The notes beneath the pieces are model-generated. The model worked only from the letters and a program-made list of their open reading frames with translations. It did no database searches and was not told the origin of the DNA. Positions 1 through 9,019 of a DNA stretch of 64,000 nucleotides are shown one piece after another. Both the position numbers and the translations under genes were made by a program. The number at the start of each line of letters is the position of its first letter. The first letter of the stretch is position 1. The stretch comes from Whitmania pigra (taxonomy: Eukaryota > Annelida > Clitellata > Hirudinida > Haemopidae): contig JAJTWR010000479.1 in the NCBI GenBank assembly GCA_021613335.1, positions 434,001 to 498,000 of the forward strand, given 5' to 3'.

Positions 1-583
1 AATGATAACGGGTTATCTTAAACCTACCGCCGGAAACGTAAAAATTTGCGGTTATTCGGTTGTTTCAGATTTATTGGAAGTAAAAAAACGGATTGGTTAT
101 TTACCGGAAAATACCCCGCTTTATCAGGATATGTATGTGAAAGAATTTTTAACTTTTGCAGCAGAAACCTATGCTTTAAAAAATGTATCGCAAAGGGTGA
201 TTGATTCGATAAAGCAGGTTGGTTTAGAAGCAGAACAGCATAAAAAAATTTCGATGCTATCTAAAGGTTATAAGCAGCGGGTAGGTTTGGCACAAGCCAT
301 TATTCATCGCCCAGAGGTGCTTATTTTAGATGAACCGACCTCCGGTTTGGATCCTAATCAATTGGCAGATATCAGAAATTTGATTAAAAAACTGGGCGAG
401 GATAAAACCGTTATTATTTCAACCCATATTATGCAAGAAGCAGAAGCAATTTGTAAAGAAGTAGCGATTATTAACAATGGACAACTGGTGATACAAGACA
501 GCGTTGAACATTTGAAAACAACTTACCATAATCAATCGTTGGAAGAAATATTTAGACGATTAACCGTTTCTCAAACGTCATGA
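1..583 (+). CDS. gldA: GldA, gliding motility ABC transporter ATP-binding protein (5' truncated)
   Basis: ATPase subunit of the Gld ABC transporter, which works with GldF and GldG at the inner membrane in Bacteroidota gliding. The window edge removes the N-terminus, including Walker A; the reading frame is open from base 2, and the first in-window Met is internal. Visible from that Met are an ABC signature variant LSKGY (residues 86-90), Walker B with LILDEPTSGLDP (about 107-118) and the H-switch STH (about 140). Its stop overlaps the next ORF by ATGA, and gldF-gldG follow 400 bp downstream, which supports GldA over a generic ABC ATPase. Confidence 0.85.
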   Translation, partial: MITGYLKPTAGNVKICGYSVVSDLLEVKKRIGYLPENTPLYQDMYVKEFLTFAAETYALKNVSQRVIDSIKQVGLEAEQHKKISMLSKGYKQRVGLAQAIIHRPEVLILDEPTSGLDPNQLADIRNLIKKLGEDKTVIISTHIMQEAEAICKEVAIINNGQLVIQDSVEHLKTTYHNQSLEEIFRRLTVSQTS

Positions 584-976
584 AAAACAAACGCGCGATT
601 TTAATCATTTTGCTTTTTGTCGGTTTAAGCGGAGGGCTAAAAACGGAGGCTCGGTTTCAAACCAAATATGCCATTACAAGAAACGGAGAATTTGTAAATT
701 TTATGAAGAAAAAATATTTTGATTGTATTCCGACTATCGGATATATCCCTGTCAGAGTTGAGCTGAAATACCATGAACGGCAAAGCGGGGCTGCGTCGTT
801 GCCGGATGAAGCCCTAAACGCCGCTAACTTATCTTTCCCAGCCAGCCTACCCGCGCGTATCTAAAGAAAAAAATAAAATTGATCTGCCAATACATGATGA
901 TGGGATATTTTTTAGTCGTAAAGAAATTATAAACGCCAAGCTTAAATTTGGCTTTACGCCCGGCTTGGGTATTTGA
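580..976 (+). pseudogene. frameshifted small secreted protein between gldA and gldF
   Basis: An ATG overlapping the gldA stop opens a frame with a hydrophobic, signal-like N-terminus (residues 5-20). It runs to a stop at 862-864. From about 818 to 976 another frame is open and reads as plausible protein (starting near SQPAYPRVSKEK, ending FTPGLGI), while the first frame ends in low-quality sequence. The simplest reading is one gene of about 130 codons with a frameshift near 800-845. Alternatively the 94-residue product 580-864 is real as it stands. I do not recognise the family. Translational coupling to gldA suggests it once belonged to the operon. Confidence 0.5.
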
Positions 977-989
977 CGTAAATTTATAA

Positions 990-1721
990 ATGATGATTTC
1001 TGTTTTTAAGAGAGAATTTTTTAGTTATTTAAATTCGTTTGCGGCCTACATTACCATTGGTTTATTTCTTTTGGCGAGCGGTTTGTTGCTTTGGTTTTTT
1101 CCTGACACATCGATTTTAGAATATGGGTATGCCGAGTTAGGCAGTTTTTTTAGTTTGGCTCCCTTTTTATTTATGTTTCTTATTCCGGCCATAACTATGC
1201 GTTCGTTTGCAGAGGAAAGAAAAGAGGGAACTTATATTTTATTGGCAACCAAACCGCTTACCGATTGGCAAATTATTATGGCTAAGTATTTGGCTTGTTT
1301 GTTGCTTACGCTGTTTTCGTTGTTGCCCACGCTGGCGTATTATTATAGCGTTAGCGCGTTGGCATTGCCTCAGGGCAATGTAGACGGGGGAGCGGTAGCG
1401 GGCTCTTACATTGGGTTGTTTTTGCTTGGGGCCGCTTTTACCGCTATCGGCGTTTTTACCTCATCGCTTACGGCCAATCAGATAGTTGCTTTTGCCGTTT
1501 CGGTTTTTTTATGTTTTCTTTTTTTCAGCGGGTTTGATTCGGTAAGCAAAATTCCGGCATTACAGGCAATTGATCAACAGTTGGCAGCTTTGGGTATTCT
1601 GGAGCATTATCAATCTGTTAGTCGCGGCGTGTTAGACAGCAGAGACCTGGCTTATTTCATCAGCCTTACAATCCTGTTTTTAATATTTACCAAATTAACG
1701 TTGGGAGGCAGAAAATGGTGA
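990..1721 (+). CDS. gldF: GldF, gliding motility ABC transporter permease
   Basis: ABC-2 type membrane permease of the GldAFG complex. The 243 residues match the expected size of about 240. About six hydrophobic segments are visible (near 15-35, 55-75, 100-125, 135-155, 162-180, 220-237), and SFAEERKEGTY after the second segment is typical of this permease family. Start is the first of two adjacent ATGs; 993 is equally possible. The 3' end overlaps gldG by 7 bp, so the pair is translationally coupled. Confidence 0.9.
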   Translation: MMISVFKREFFSYLNSFAAYITIGLFLLASGLLLWFFPDTSILEYGYAELGSFFSLAPFLFMFLIPAITMRSFAEERKEGTYILLATKPLTDWQIIMAKYLACLLLTLFSLLPTLAYYYSVSALALPQGNVDGGAVAGSYIGLFLLGAAFTAIGVFTSSLTANQIVAFAVSVFLCFLFFSGFDSVSKIPALQAIDQQLAALGILEHYQSVSRGVLDSRDLAYFISLTILFLIFTKLTLGGRKW

Positions 1722-3382
1722 TAAAATTTAAAAGCGTTTTTGTGCCTTTGAGCATAATTTTAATTGTTAATTTACTAACCTTTTTGGTTTATTTTAGGAT
1801 TGATTTTACCAAAGAAAAAAGATTTACGCTAAACGATAAAACCAAACAAATTCTCCAAAATAATAAAAAGGAAATACTGGTAACGGTATTTTTAGAAGGC
1901 GAAATGCCATCGGCTTTTAAACGCTTACGCAATGCTGCAGGCGATTTGCTGAACGATTTAAAAGCTTACGGAAAAGGAAATGTTAAGATAGAATTTATTG
2001 ACCCGCTGTACAACTTATCAGCCTCGCAACGCGATAAAACTCTTAAAAACCTGATTGAACTGGGAATTAAACCAACCAACATTAATATAAAAACAGACGC
2101 CGGATTTTCCCAAAAAATGGTGTTCCCAATGGCCCTGATAGAAAGCGATGGAAAACGAATGCCTGTAAAACTGCTTCAGAATTTGGGCGGCAACGCAAGT
2201 AATTACCAGGAAACCATCAATAATGCCATCCAAAATCTGGAGTATATTTTTGCCTCGTCCATCAAAAAAGTAATCGAAGGATATAATGCGCGCATTGGCT
2301 TTACAGAAGGCAACGGCGAACCTAAAAATGCTTATTTATATGACGCCATCAGCTCTTTAGCCGACAGTTATGTGGTAGGTAGAATTAATTTGAATGAAAT
2401 TACCAAAGAAGGTTTAGATAGTATGAAAATGTTGGTAATTGATAAACCCGCCAAACCATTTACCGAAGCTCAAAAATATAAAATAAATTACTTTGTAATG
2501 AAAGGCGGCGCGGTAGTTTGGGCTTTGGATCAGGTAAAAATAGAACTGGACTCTTTGGGAGACGGAAACCCGCATTTGGCAACCAATCGGACCTTAAATT
2601 TAGACGACATGTTGTTTGAATATGGGGCAAGAATCAATTATAACCTGGTGGCAGATATGAATTGCGCCGAAATTCCAATCAGCGTTGGGCAACAGGGAAT
2701 TCAGTTTGCGCCTTGGCTTTATTATCCCATATTAATGCCCGATACGTCGGTTAATTTAGTAAAAAATTTAGATGGCATATTAAGTAAATTTCCGGGTACG
2801 GTAGATACCATCGGCGTTGCCGGTGTTACCAAAAAAATGATATTGTTTACCTCCCCGTATAACAAGGCGTATAATACTCCCAAAATTTTATCGCTTCAAA
2901 TCATTGGACAAAAGCCCGATATAAAAGAATTTACCGATCGGCCAAAGGCTGTTGGCGTTTTATTGGAAGGTAAATTTAAATCGGTATTTGTTAACCGGCC
3001 AATTCCTGAAAACATATATGAAAATTTCAATCCTCCGCCCCAAAGCAAACCTGCTAAAATGTTGGTAGTTGGCGATGGCGATTTATTTTTAAATCAGGTA
3101 AACAGTACCGACGGTTCGCCTTATCCGCTGGGCTTTGATCATTATGGGCAAGGTAATTTTGGAAACAAGACTTTGCTTTTAAATGTGGCCGACTATTTTA
3201 CCAGCGATAACAACCTGATAGAGCTTAGAAACAAGGTTGTAAAAATCAGACTGTTGGATAAAACAAAAAAGACTCAACAAAAGCTAAAATGGCAGCTCGT
3301 TAATCTTATAATCCCGATTTTTGTGTTAATATGTTTTGCAATTTTTCAACATTATTATCGCAAATATAAGTATGCTAAGTAA
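1715..3382 (+). CDS. gldG: GldG, gliding motility ABC transporter auxiliary/substrate-binding-like protein
   Basis: 555-residue partner of GldF. It has one N-terminal membrane anchor (about 8-27), a large extracytoplasmic region related to the uncharacterised ABC transport-system domain, and a C-terminal membrane helix (about 525-545) followed by a short basic tail. FTKEKRFTLNDKTK after the first helix is characteristic of GldG. It overlaps gldF by 7 bp and lies just upstream of dnaN. Confidence 0.9.
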   Translation: MVIKFKSVFVPLSIILIVNLLTFLVYFRIDFTKEKRFTLNDKTKQILQNNKKEILVTVFLEGEMPSAFKRLRNAAGDLLNDLKAYGKGNVKIEFIDPLYNLSASQRDKTLKNLIELGIKPTNINIKTDAGFSQKMVFPMALIESDGKRMPVKLLQNLGGNASNYQETINNAIQNLEYIFASSIKKVIEGYNARIGFTEGNGEPKNAYLYDAISSLADSYVVGRINLNEITKEGLDSMKMLVIDKPAKPFTEAQKYKINYFVMKGGAVVWALDQVKIELDSLGDGNPHLATNRTLNLDDMLFEYGARINYNLVADMNCAEIPISVGQQGIQFAPWLYYPILMPDTSVNLVKNLDGILSKFPGTVDTIGVAGVTKKMILFTSPYNKAYNTPKILSLQIIGQKPDIKEFTDRPKAVGVLLEGKFKSVFVNRPIPENIYENFNPPPQSKPAKMLVVGDGDLFLNQVNSTDGSPYPLGFDHYGQGNFGNKTLLLNVADYFTSDNNLIELRNKVVKIRLLDKTKKTQQKLKWQLVNLIIPIFVLICFAIFQHYYRKYKYAK

Positions 3383-3388
3383 ATTTTT

Positions 3389-3396
3389 TACTTTTG
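3389..3396 (+). promoter_or_regulatory. candidate -7 element (TACTTTTG) upstream of dnaN
   Basis: Matches the Bacteroidota -7 consensus TAnnTTTG, 18 nt before the dnaN ATG and just after the gldG stop. No good -33 TTG is seen at 17-23 nt spacing, so this is weak. Confidence 0.35.
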
Positions 3397-3414
3397 AAAC
3401 ATATAAAAACATTT

Positions 3415-4539
3415 ATGAGATTTATTGTTTCTACGTCAACTTTATTAAAACATTTGCAAATTATAAATGGAGCTTCAAGCAGCAGTACCGTATTACCTAT
3501 TTTAGAGAACTTTTTGTTCGAAATTAAAGAGAATAACCTTATCATATCGGCAACAGATTTGCAAACCAGTATGACCACTTCTTTAGCTATTGAATCTAAA
3601 GAGACTGGTAAAGTGGCGATTCCGTCTAAAATACTTTTAGAGACCCTGAAAACTTTGTCGGATCAGCCGATTTCTTTTCATGTTGACGATAAAACTTTTG
3701 CCGTTGAAATTAAAGTTGGCGAGGGTAAATATAAATTAAGCGGCGAAAATGGCGATGATTTTCCTAAAATTCCGGTTTTAGAAAATGCTTCATCGGTAAA
3801 TATATCTGCTTTGGCGTTAACCGAAGCCATTACAAAAACCATTTTTGCGGTTTGTAACGACGAGCTTCGCCCGGCAATGACAGGGGTATACTGTCAGTTA
3901 TCGCCGCAAAATATCACTTTTGTAGCTACCGATGCGCATAAATTGGTTAGGTATCGCCGGAATGATTCAAAAGCAGATAAAGTTGCTTCGTTTATTCTTC
4001 CTAAAAAGGCTTTATCTTTGCTAAAGACCGCCTTGCCCAATACGAACATAAATGTTTCGGTTGATTATAATGCAACCAGCGCTTTTTTTAAGTTTGAAAA
4101 CATCAATTTAATTTGTCGTTTGATTGACGAGCGCTATCCTGATTATGAAGCCGTTATTCCAAAAGACAATCCCAATAAGATGTCTATCGACAGGCTTTTA
4201 TTTTTAAATGCCCTTCGTAGGGTGGTTATTTTCGCCAATAAAACCACCCACCAAGTACGGTTAAAAATTAGCGAAAGCGAATTAAATATTTCTTCAGAAG
4301 ATTTAGATTTTGCTAACGAGGCGCAAGAGCGCTTGGTTTGCCAGTTTGTTGGCGAGGATATGGAAATTGGGTTTAATGCGCGATTTTTAATCGAAATGTT
4401 GAGTAATTTAGATGGCGAGGAGGTTATTTTACAACTTTCTACCTCAAATAAGGCAGGTTTATTAATTCCGCAAACCAATGATGAAAACGAAAATGTGTTG
4501 ATGTTGGTAATGCCTGTAATGCTTAATAACGGCTATTAA
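3415..4539 (+). CDS. dnaN: DNA polymerase III beta subunit (sliding clamp)
   Basis: Processivity clamp that encircles DNA and tethers polymerase III. The 374 residues and the start MRFIVSTSTLLKHLQ fit family members, which begin near an MKFIVS-like motif. A TTG seven codons upstream (3394) extends the frame but overlaps the candidate promoter, so I chose the ATG. The three clamp domains are recognisable, including DNITF-like ATDAHKL and the ending LMLVMPVMLNN, which corresponds to the usual PM(R) C-terminus. No replication origin features are seen nearby. Confidence 0.93.
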   Translation: MRFIVSTSTLLKHLQIINGASSSSTVLPILENFLFEIKENNLIISATDLQTSMTTSLAIESKETGKVAIPSKILLETLKTLSDQPISFHVDDKTFAVEIKVGEGKYKLSGENGDDFPKIPVLENASSVNISALALTEAITKTIFAVCNDELRPAMTGVYCQLSPQNITFVATDAHKLVRYRRNDSKADKVASFILPKKALSLLKTALPNTNINVSVDYNATSAFFKFENINLICRLIDERYPDYEAVIPKDNPNKMSIDRLLFLNALRRVVIFANKTTHQVRLKISESELNISSEDLDFANEAQERLVCQFVGEDMEIGFNARFLIEMLSNLDGEEVILQLSTSNKAGLLIPQTNDENENVLMLVMPVMLNNGY

Positions 4540-4685
4540 TTAATAAACTTAAAAATATTTCAGCGATAGCGCGGCTTTTCTCCTTTTAAGCGTCCGGTTT
4601 ATTATAAAAAGCAACAGACGCCGCTTTTGGTAAACTTTTTTCCCTCCGAACCTCTTTAAATCGTAAAAAAATGTTTTAACCGGCT

Positions 4686-4693
4686 TAAATTTG
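4686..4693 (+). promoter_or_regulatory. candidate -7 element (TAAATTTG) for the DedA gene
   Basis: Match to TAnnTTTG 61 nt upstream of the DedA ATG. No clear -33 element. Confidence 0.35.
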
Positions 4694-4754
4694 TACATTA
4701 GGCGTATTTATATATTGGGTAAATATCATTAATTTGGTTATTTTCGCCAAAAAA

Positions 4755-5414
4755 ATGCTATTGGAGATTATTGATTTTTTTATTCATTTTTTAACTAATC
4801 CTAAAGATACTTTAGTAGAAATAGTTAGCAATTATAAGATGTGGACTTATCTGATTCTTTTCGTTATTATTTTTGCAGAAACCGGTTTGGTAATTATGCC
4901 GTTTTTACCCGGCGATTCTTTATTGTTTGCCGTGGGGGTGCTGATATCCGACGGCCAAACAGGGCTGAATATTTGGATTATGTGCATACTGTTAACCATA
5001 GCCGCTATTTTGGGTAATTCGCTTAATTATAATTTAGGTAAGTTTTTAGGAATTAGAATTTTTAAGGAAAACAACAAAATACTAAAATTGAAATACTACC
5101 ATCAAACGCATGAATATTTTGAAAAACATGGCGCTAAAGCGGTGGTTTTTAGTCGGTTTTTACCCATATTCAGAACAATAGCGCCTTTTGTTGCCGGCGC
5201 AGCGAGAATGTCCTTTGGTAAATTTACTTTGTATAATGTGATTGGGGGTATTGTATGGGTTTTCTTGTTGTTGTTGGGAGGGTATTTGCTTGGCAAAATA
5301 CCTGTGATAGAAAGAAATTTTGAGACCTTGATTGTGGGTATTATTGTAATTACCATTTTACCAACCATTTATGCAATTGTAAAATCATTGCTTAAAAAAA
5401 AGACAACTCATTAG
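4755..5414 (+). CDS. DedA/SNARE-associated family inner-membrane protein
   Basis: 219-residue polytopic membrane protein of the DedA family, members of which act in lipid carrier recycling and membrane homeostasis. Diagnostic segments are FAETGLVIMPFLPGDSLLFAVG near residues 38-60 and FSRFLPIFRTIAPFVAGAARM near 132-152, containing the family arginines and G-A-R pattern. An upstream TTG (4734) extends the frame by seven residues; the ATG is preferred. It converges with the next gene with only 4 bp between them. Confidence 0.85.
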   Translation: MLLEIIDFFIHFLTNPKDTLVEIVSNYKMWTYLILFVIIFAETGLVIMPFLPGDSLLFAVGVLISDGQTGLNIWIMCILLTIAAILGNSLNYNLGKFLGIRIFKENNKILKLKYYHQTHEYFEKHGAKAVVFSRFLPIFRTIAPFVAGAARMSFGKFTLYNVIGGIVWVFLLLLGGYLLGKIPVIERNFETLIVGIIVITILPTIYAIVKSLLKKKTTH

Positions 5415-5418
5415 CGTT

Positions 5419-6366
5419 TTAAAACTCTCGCCCAATTAATTTTCCTTCGTTTATTTTGGTTTCCTGCTGTTTTTCGGCTTGTTGGGCGTCTTTGTCGAGG
5501 TTAATCTTCTTCAGGTTTTTTAAATCAGGTTGCCCTGCGTCTATCCATGCAGAAAACCAATAAGAGCCCGCCATAAATACAGAAGCGCGCATTTGTTTTT
5601 CTATCATACCGTTAAGCGCATCCTGATAGGTTTTGCTGTAGGCTATAGAATATTGTTTAACTATGTTTTTGCCGCGTTCTGAAAAATCATGTTTTTGATC
5701 TGCAGGGAAAGTTTTGTTAAGCATTGCTTCTATATTTAGCACGCTATCAACTTTAAGATGTGTGTTTTTAACAATCTTCCACGCCTGTTTTAAAGGGTTT
5801 TCAATGTAAACTGCTTTCCCGATAATGAAATTATATTTGTCGGCAAAAAGTTCAGGAATACGGCTTTCCCAAAAGCTATGAATACCGGTTTGATTAGATA
5901 ACTGGCCGTTATGGTTGTTGGTGGTATGCAGGGGAACATGAGCATCGGCAACGTAGTGCCCCAAATCGGATGAATATTTTAGTACTTTGAGCGAATCAAG
6001 CGTTTTAAAAGCGTCTACCAATTTATAATAACTACGTTGTATTTGCCAAGGCAGCATGCCGTTTTGTTGAATATATTTGGCGGTATATTTTTTTTCTGCA
6101 TCCGCATATTTTTCAGGAATGCTGTCTATGTTTTTTTCGTAGTTTTCTACGTCTAAATAATGACGGGGAGCTTCCAACGAATCGGCATATCGTCGCATAT
6201 CTGCATCGGCAGCGTGTTGACCAAGATAATTGTAATTACGTTTGTAAAAACCTCGCATCTGTTCGGGAAGGGTAAATACGGCTAATTGATTAATCCGTCT
6301 GTGGGCATAAAATCCCCAAGAACAAAAAAGAAGCAGGCATGATAACAACCAACAATTTTTCATCAT
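5419..6366 (-). CDS. secreted S1/P1 nuclease / zinc-dependent phospholipase C-like protein
   Basis: 315 residues with a signal peptide (1-16). Cleavage would expose W17, matching the N-terminal Trp that ligates zinc in this fold (WGFYAHRRINQLA). Other ligand motifs are HYLDVE (about 78-83) and DLGHYVADAHVPLH followed by a HSFWE motif. These are the His/Asp pattern of the trinuclear-zinc S1/P1 and PLC superfamily. Likely exported to the periplasm or beyond. Sequence alone does not tell nuclease from phospholipase activity. Confidence 0.78.
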   Translation of the reverse strand: MMKNCWLLSCLLLFCSWGFYAHRRINQLAVFTLPEQMRGFYKRNYNYLGQHAADADMRRYADSLEAPRHYLDVENYEKNIDSIPEKYADAEKKYTAKYIQQNGMLPWQIQRSYYKLVDAFKTLDSLKVLKYSSDLGHYVADAHVPLHTTNNHNGQLSNQTGIHSFWESRIPELFADKYNFIIGKAVYIENPLKQAWKIVKNTHLKVDSVLNIEAMLNKTFPADQKHDFSERGKNIVKQYSIAYSKTYQDALNGMIEKQMRASVFMAGSYWFSAWIDAGQPDLKNLKKINLDKDAQQAEKQQETKINEGKLIGREF

Positions 6367-6672
6367 AAAATAGCAACATTTGGTAAATTTGTTAACCTCA
6401 CAGCGTTAAGTTGCCTTATTTATGCAAATTTACATCGCATTTAAAGGTTCTTTAAACGACCGTTTTCGTTGTTGAAACAGGCAATGGCTTTTATCAAAAT
6501 TAATAAAAAATTATAAGAGTATAAAGCGTTAAATTATGGCATTGCCGTTTGTAAGAATAATACCTTAAAGCATTTACGGGTTTTAACAATTAGTTTGACG
6601 GCTAAAAAACGTTTTCGGTTTTGTTAAGATTCGGTTTAACAAAAAATCTATCTTTGTTACAAATTTAATTTT
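6367..6672. other. divergent intergenic spacer
   Basis: 306 bp between divergent genes. The only element I can support is the -7 box at 6649-6656; no ORF or stable hairpin was seen. Confidence 0.4.
6649..6656 (+). promoter_or_regulatory. -7 promoter element (TATCTTTG) for the M20 dipeptidase
   Basis: Exact TAnnTTTG match 16 nt before the ATG. A TTTG lies at 6620-6623, but the 25-nt spacer is longer than usual. Confidence 0.5.
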
Positions 6673-8040
6673 ATGGAAAAAATCAAGAAATATGTCCAAG
6701 AAAACAAGCAGCGTTTTTTAGATGAGTTGTTTGAATTGCTGCGTTTTCCGTCGGTTAGCGCCGACCCAAAATACAAACAAGACGTTTTGAAGACGGCAGA
6801 TTATGTAGCTCAAAAATTAAAAGATGCCGGGGCAGATAAAGTGGAGGTATGTAAAACGGCAGGTTATCCTGTTGTATATGGACAAAAAATAATAGACCCC
6901 AAATTACCGACAGTATTGGTTTATGGGCATTATGACGTGCAGCCGCCGGATCCATTAGAACTTTGGAAAACGCCTCCATTTGAACCGACCGTTCGTGATG
7001 GAAAAATTTATGCACGGGGGGCATGTGATGATAAAGGACAATTTTATATGCACGTGAAGGCTTTTGAATTAATGACGCAAACCCATACGTTGGCATGCAA
7101 TATAAAATTTATAATTGAGGGAGAGGAAGAAGTGGGGTCGGCAAACTTAGGAGTTTTTGTAAAAGATAATGCAGAACGACTAAAAGCCGACGTGGTTCTA
7201 ATTTCTGATACTTCGATGATTAGCATGGAAAACCCTTCTATTGAAACGGGTTTGCGCGGATTGGCATACATGGAAGTAGAGCTTGTAGGGCCTAATCGCG
7301 ATTTACATAGCGGCGTTTACGGAGGAGCAGTTGCCAATCCGGCAACTATTTTGTGCAAAATGATAGCTTCTTTACATGATGAAAATAATCATATTACCAT
7401 ACCCGGTTTTTATGATAAAGTGGAAGAGTTAAGTCATGCTGAAAAAGAAGCGCTAAACTCGGCTCCTTTTGATTTGGATGAGTATAAAAAAGACTTGGGC
7501 ATTGAGGCTGAATGGGGCGAAAAAGGCTATTCTACAATAGAGCGCGCAGGCATCAGACCAACTTTAGAAGTAAATGGCATTTGGAGCGGTTATATTGGCC
7601 AAGGCGCTAAAACGGTGCTGCCAAGTAAAGCAAATGCAAAAATTTCCATGCGTTTGGTACCCCGTCAAAATTTTCATGAAATAAGCGAATTGTTTACAAA
7701 GCATTTTGAAAGCATCGCTCCTGATTATGTGAAAATAAAAATTACCCCGCATCATGGGGGCGAGCCGGTAGTTACCCCAACCGATAACTTAGCCTACCAA
7801 GCGGCAGAAAAAGCAATTATTGATTCTTTTGGCAAAAAACCAATACCTACCCGAGGAGGAGGCAGTATTCCTATTGTAGCGCTTTTTGAAGAAGTTTTAG
7901 GCATTAAAACAATATTGTTGGGCTTTGGCCTGAATAGCGATGCTATACACTCTCCAAATGAAAAATACGACATTTATAATTATTATAAAGGCATTGAAAC
8001 TTTACCCTTGTTCTATAAATATTTTGCAGAGTTAAATTGA
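6673..8040 (+). CDS. M20 family metallodipeptidase
   Basis: 455-residue cytosolic dinuclear-zinc dipeptidase of the M20 family (CNDP/PepV-like). The metal-ligand set is visible: GHYDVQP (H86, D88), ARGACDDKG (D119), EGEEEVGS (E151/E152) and a C-terminal DAIHSPNE histidine. The lid/dimerisation domain lies in between (about 200-350). Length is normal. A hairpin terminator follows 22 bp after the stop. Substrate specificity is not readable from the sequence. Confidence 0.9.
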   Translation: MEKIKKYVQENKQRFLDELFELLRFPSVSADPKYKQDVLKTADYVAQKLKDAGADKVEVCKTAGYPVVYGQKIIDPKLPTVLVYGHYDVQPPDPLELWKTPPFEPTVRDGKIYARGACDDKGQFYMHVKAFELMTQTHTLACNIKFIIEGEEEVGSANLGVFVKDNAERLKADVVLISDTSMISMENPSIETGLRGLAYMEVELVGPNRDLHSGVYGGAVANPATILCKMIASLHDENNHITIPGFYDKVEELSHAEKEALNSAPFDLDEYKKDLGIEAEWGEKGYSTIERAGIRPTLEVNGIWSGYIGQGAKTVLPSKANAKISMRLVPRQNFHEISELFTKHFESIAPDYVKIKITPHHGGEPVVTPTDNLAYQAAEKAIIDSFGKKPIPTRGGGSIPIVALFEEVLGIKTILLGFGLNSDAIHSPNEKYDIYNYYKGIETLPLFYKYFAELN

Positions 8041-8061
8041 TAGCTTTATGATGAAATAGCC

Positions 8062-8097
8062 GGAAGGTAATCTTTTTTGAGGTTACCTTTCTTATTT
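8062..8097 (+). terminator. rho-independent terminator after the M20 dipeptidase
   Basis: Inverted repeat 8062-8072 / 8081-8091 forms an 11-bp stem (AAGGTAATC core) with an 8-nt T-rich loop, followed by TTATTTTTA. It sits between the plus-strand dipeptidase and the minus-strand genes and may act on both strands. Confidence 0.7.
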
Positions 8098-8274
8098 TTA
8101 CGCCGTTTTATCAAGAAATACCTTGCGGCGATTGGGAATCGGCGGAAAGTTTGAAAACAAATAATTTGCCATATCTTTATATTGGTTTAAACGTTTCAAA
8201 AATTGTATAAATGCTAAAAAGAGTATAATTCCGCCCCAATTGTTTGGTTTGCATCCTGAAGTATATGGCATTAG
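8098..8274 (-). CDS. possible small membrane protein
   Basis: Minus-strand ORF of 58 residues from an ATG at 8274 (a TTG adds eight more). It has one hydrophobic stretch (GGIILFLAFIQFL) and a basic C-terminal half. Codon use resembles neighbours, but there is no recognisable family and no clear start signal. It may be a remnant or chance ORF downstream of the lipoprotein array. Confidence 0.3.
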   Translation of the reverse strand, partial: LMPYTSGCKPNNWGGIILFLAFIQFLKRLNQYKDMANYLFSNFPPIPNRRKVFLDKTA

Positions 8275-8361
8275 GGGTAAAAGTTTTTGAACCAACAAAT
8301 TATCTTAACGCAATAATCAAGATAGGTCATAAAATATATTGCCGAACCATATTAAGTTAGA

Positions 8362-8862
8362 TTAATTATAAAAAGATGTATTCAGCGCAATTGAATCTGT
8401 TCTGATACGCTGAGTTTGTTTAGTAAAATTAATGTAAATAATAACTTTAGCGGCGGGTTGAAGAGGGGCTTGAGGTTTTTGTCTGTATTGAATATTACAT
8501 GTGTCATCAGATTCAAATTGCCAACACATGCTATTTACGGTTATTTCAGAAACGAGCGCTTTTGTGTTATTTCCGGATATGTTATCGTCGAAAATGGTTA
8601 AATAACCATTTTGATAAGCGTATGGGCAAACTCTTGTTTGTTTATTGTTGGTAAAAGTGACCTTATTATCATCAAAAGTTACCATATAAAGGTCTGATTT
8701 AATTTCTGTATAAACCGGTTTTCCATAGGAGTCATAGTATTCTGTTTTTATCTCTTTGGCTTCCCATTTTCCTTTTATCGTTACTTCATTTTTTGTGTTT
8801 TTAGCTTTTTTACAATCTGCAAATAATAAAGTAATTAATAATAAACAAATAATCCTTTCCAT
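8362..8862 (-). CDS. lipoprotein, paralogue 1 of 3
   Basis: 166 residues. The lipoprotein signal (LLLITLLFADC, Cys at about residue 17) is followed by a lysine-rich linker. The body has the same order of motifs as the next two genes: IKGKWEAKE, YYDSYGKPVY, TFDD-NKVTFTN, YAYQNGYLTI, VNSMCWQFE. The GKW start and beta-rich pattern suggest a lipocalin-like fold, but I cannot name a family. This copy is the most diverged: Asp rather than Ser before the lipobox Cys, and Tyr for Cys in QNGCLT. Confidence 0.72.
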   Translation of the reverse strand: MERIICLLLITLLFADCKKAKNTKNEVTIKGKWEAKEIKTEYYDSYGKPVYTEIKSDLYMVTFDDNKVTFTNNKQTRVCPYAYQNGYLTIFDDNISGNNTKALVSEITVNSMCWQFESDDTCNIQYRQKPQAPLQPAAKVIIYINFTKQTQRIRTDSIALNTSFYN

Positions 8863-9019
8863 GACATTGATTAGATTTTAAAAGGTTATCAAACGCGGTT
8901 TTTATTTATCAGGTAATTTTTATTATTTACAGTTAAGGAAATAATATTTATGCTGCCGCATGCAAAAACAGTTTGTCGGTAAATTAAGCGCCGCGATGGC
9001 GACAACGTTTATATGGTTA

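Noticed and set aside
3394..3414. TTG start extending dnaN by seven codons
   Set aside because: Overlaps the -7 element and does not match the family N-terminus; ATG 3415 fits.
3383..4754. Replication origin near dnaN
   Set aside because: No dnaA, no cluster of DnaA boxes and no AT-rich iteron-like repeats were seen.
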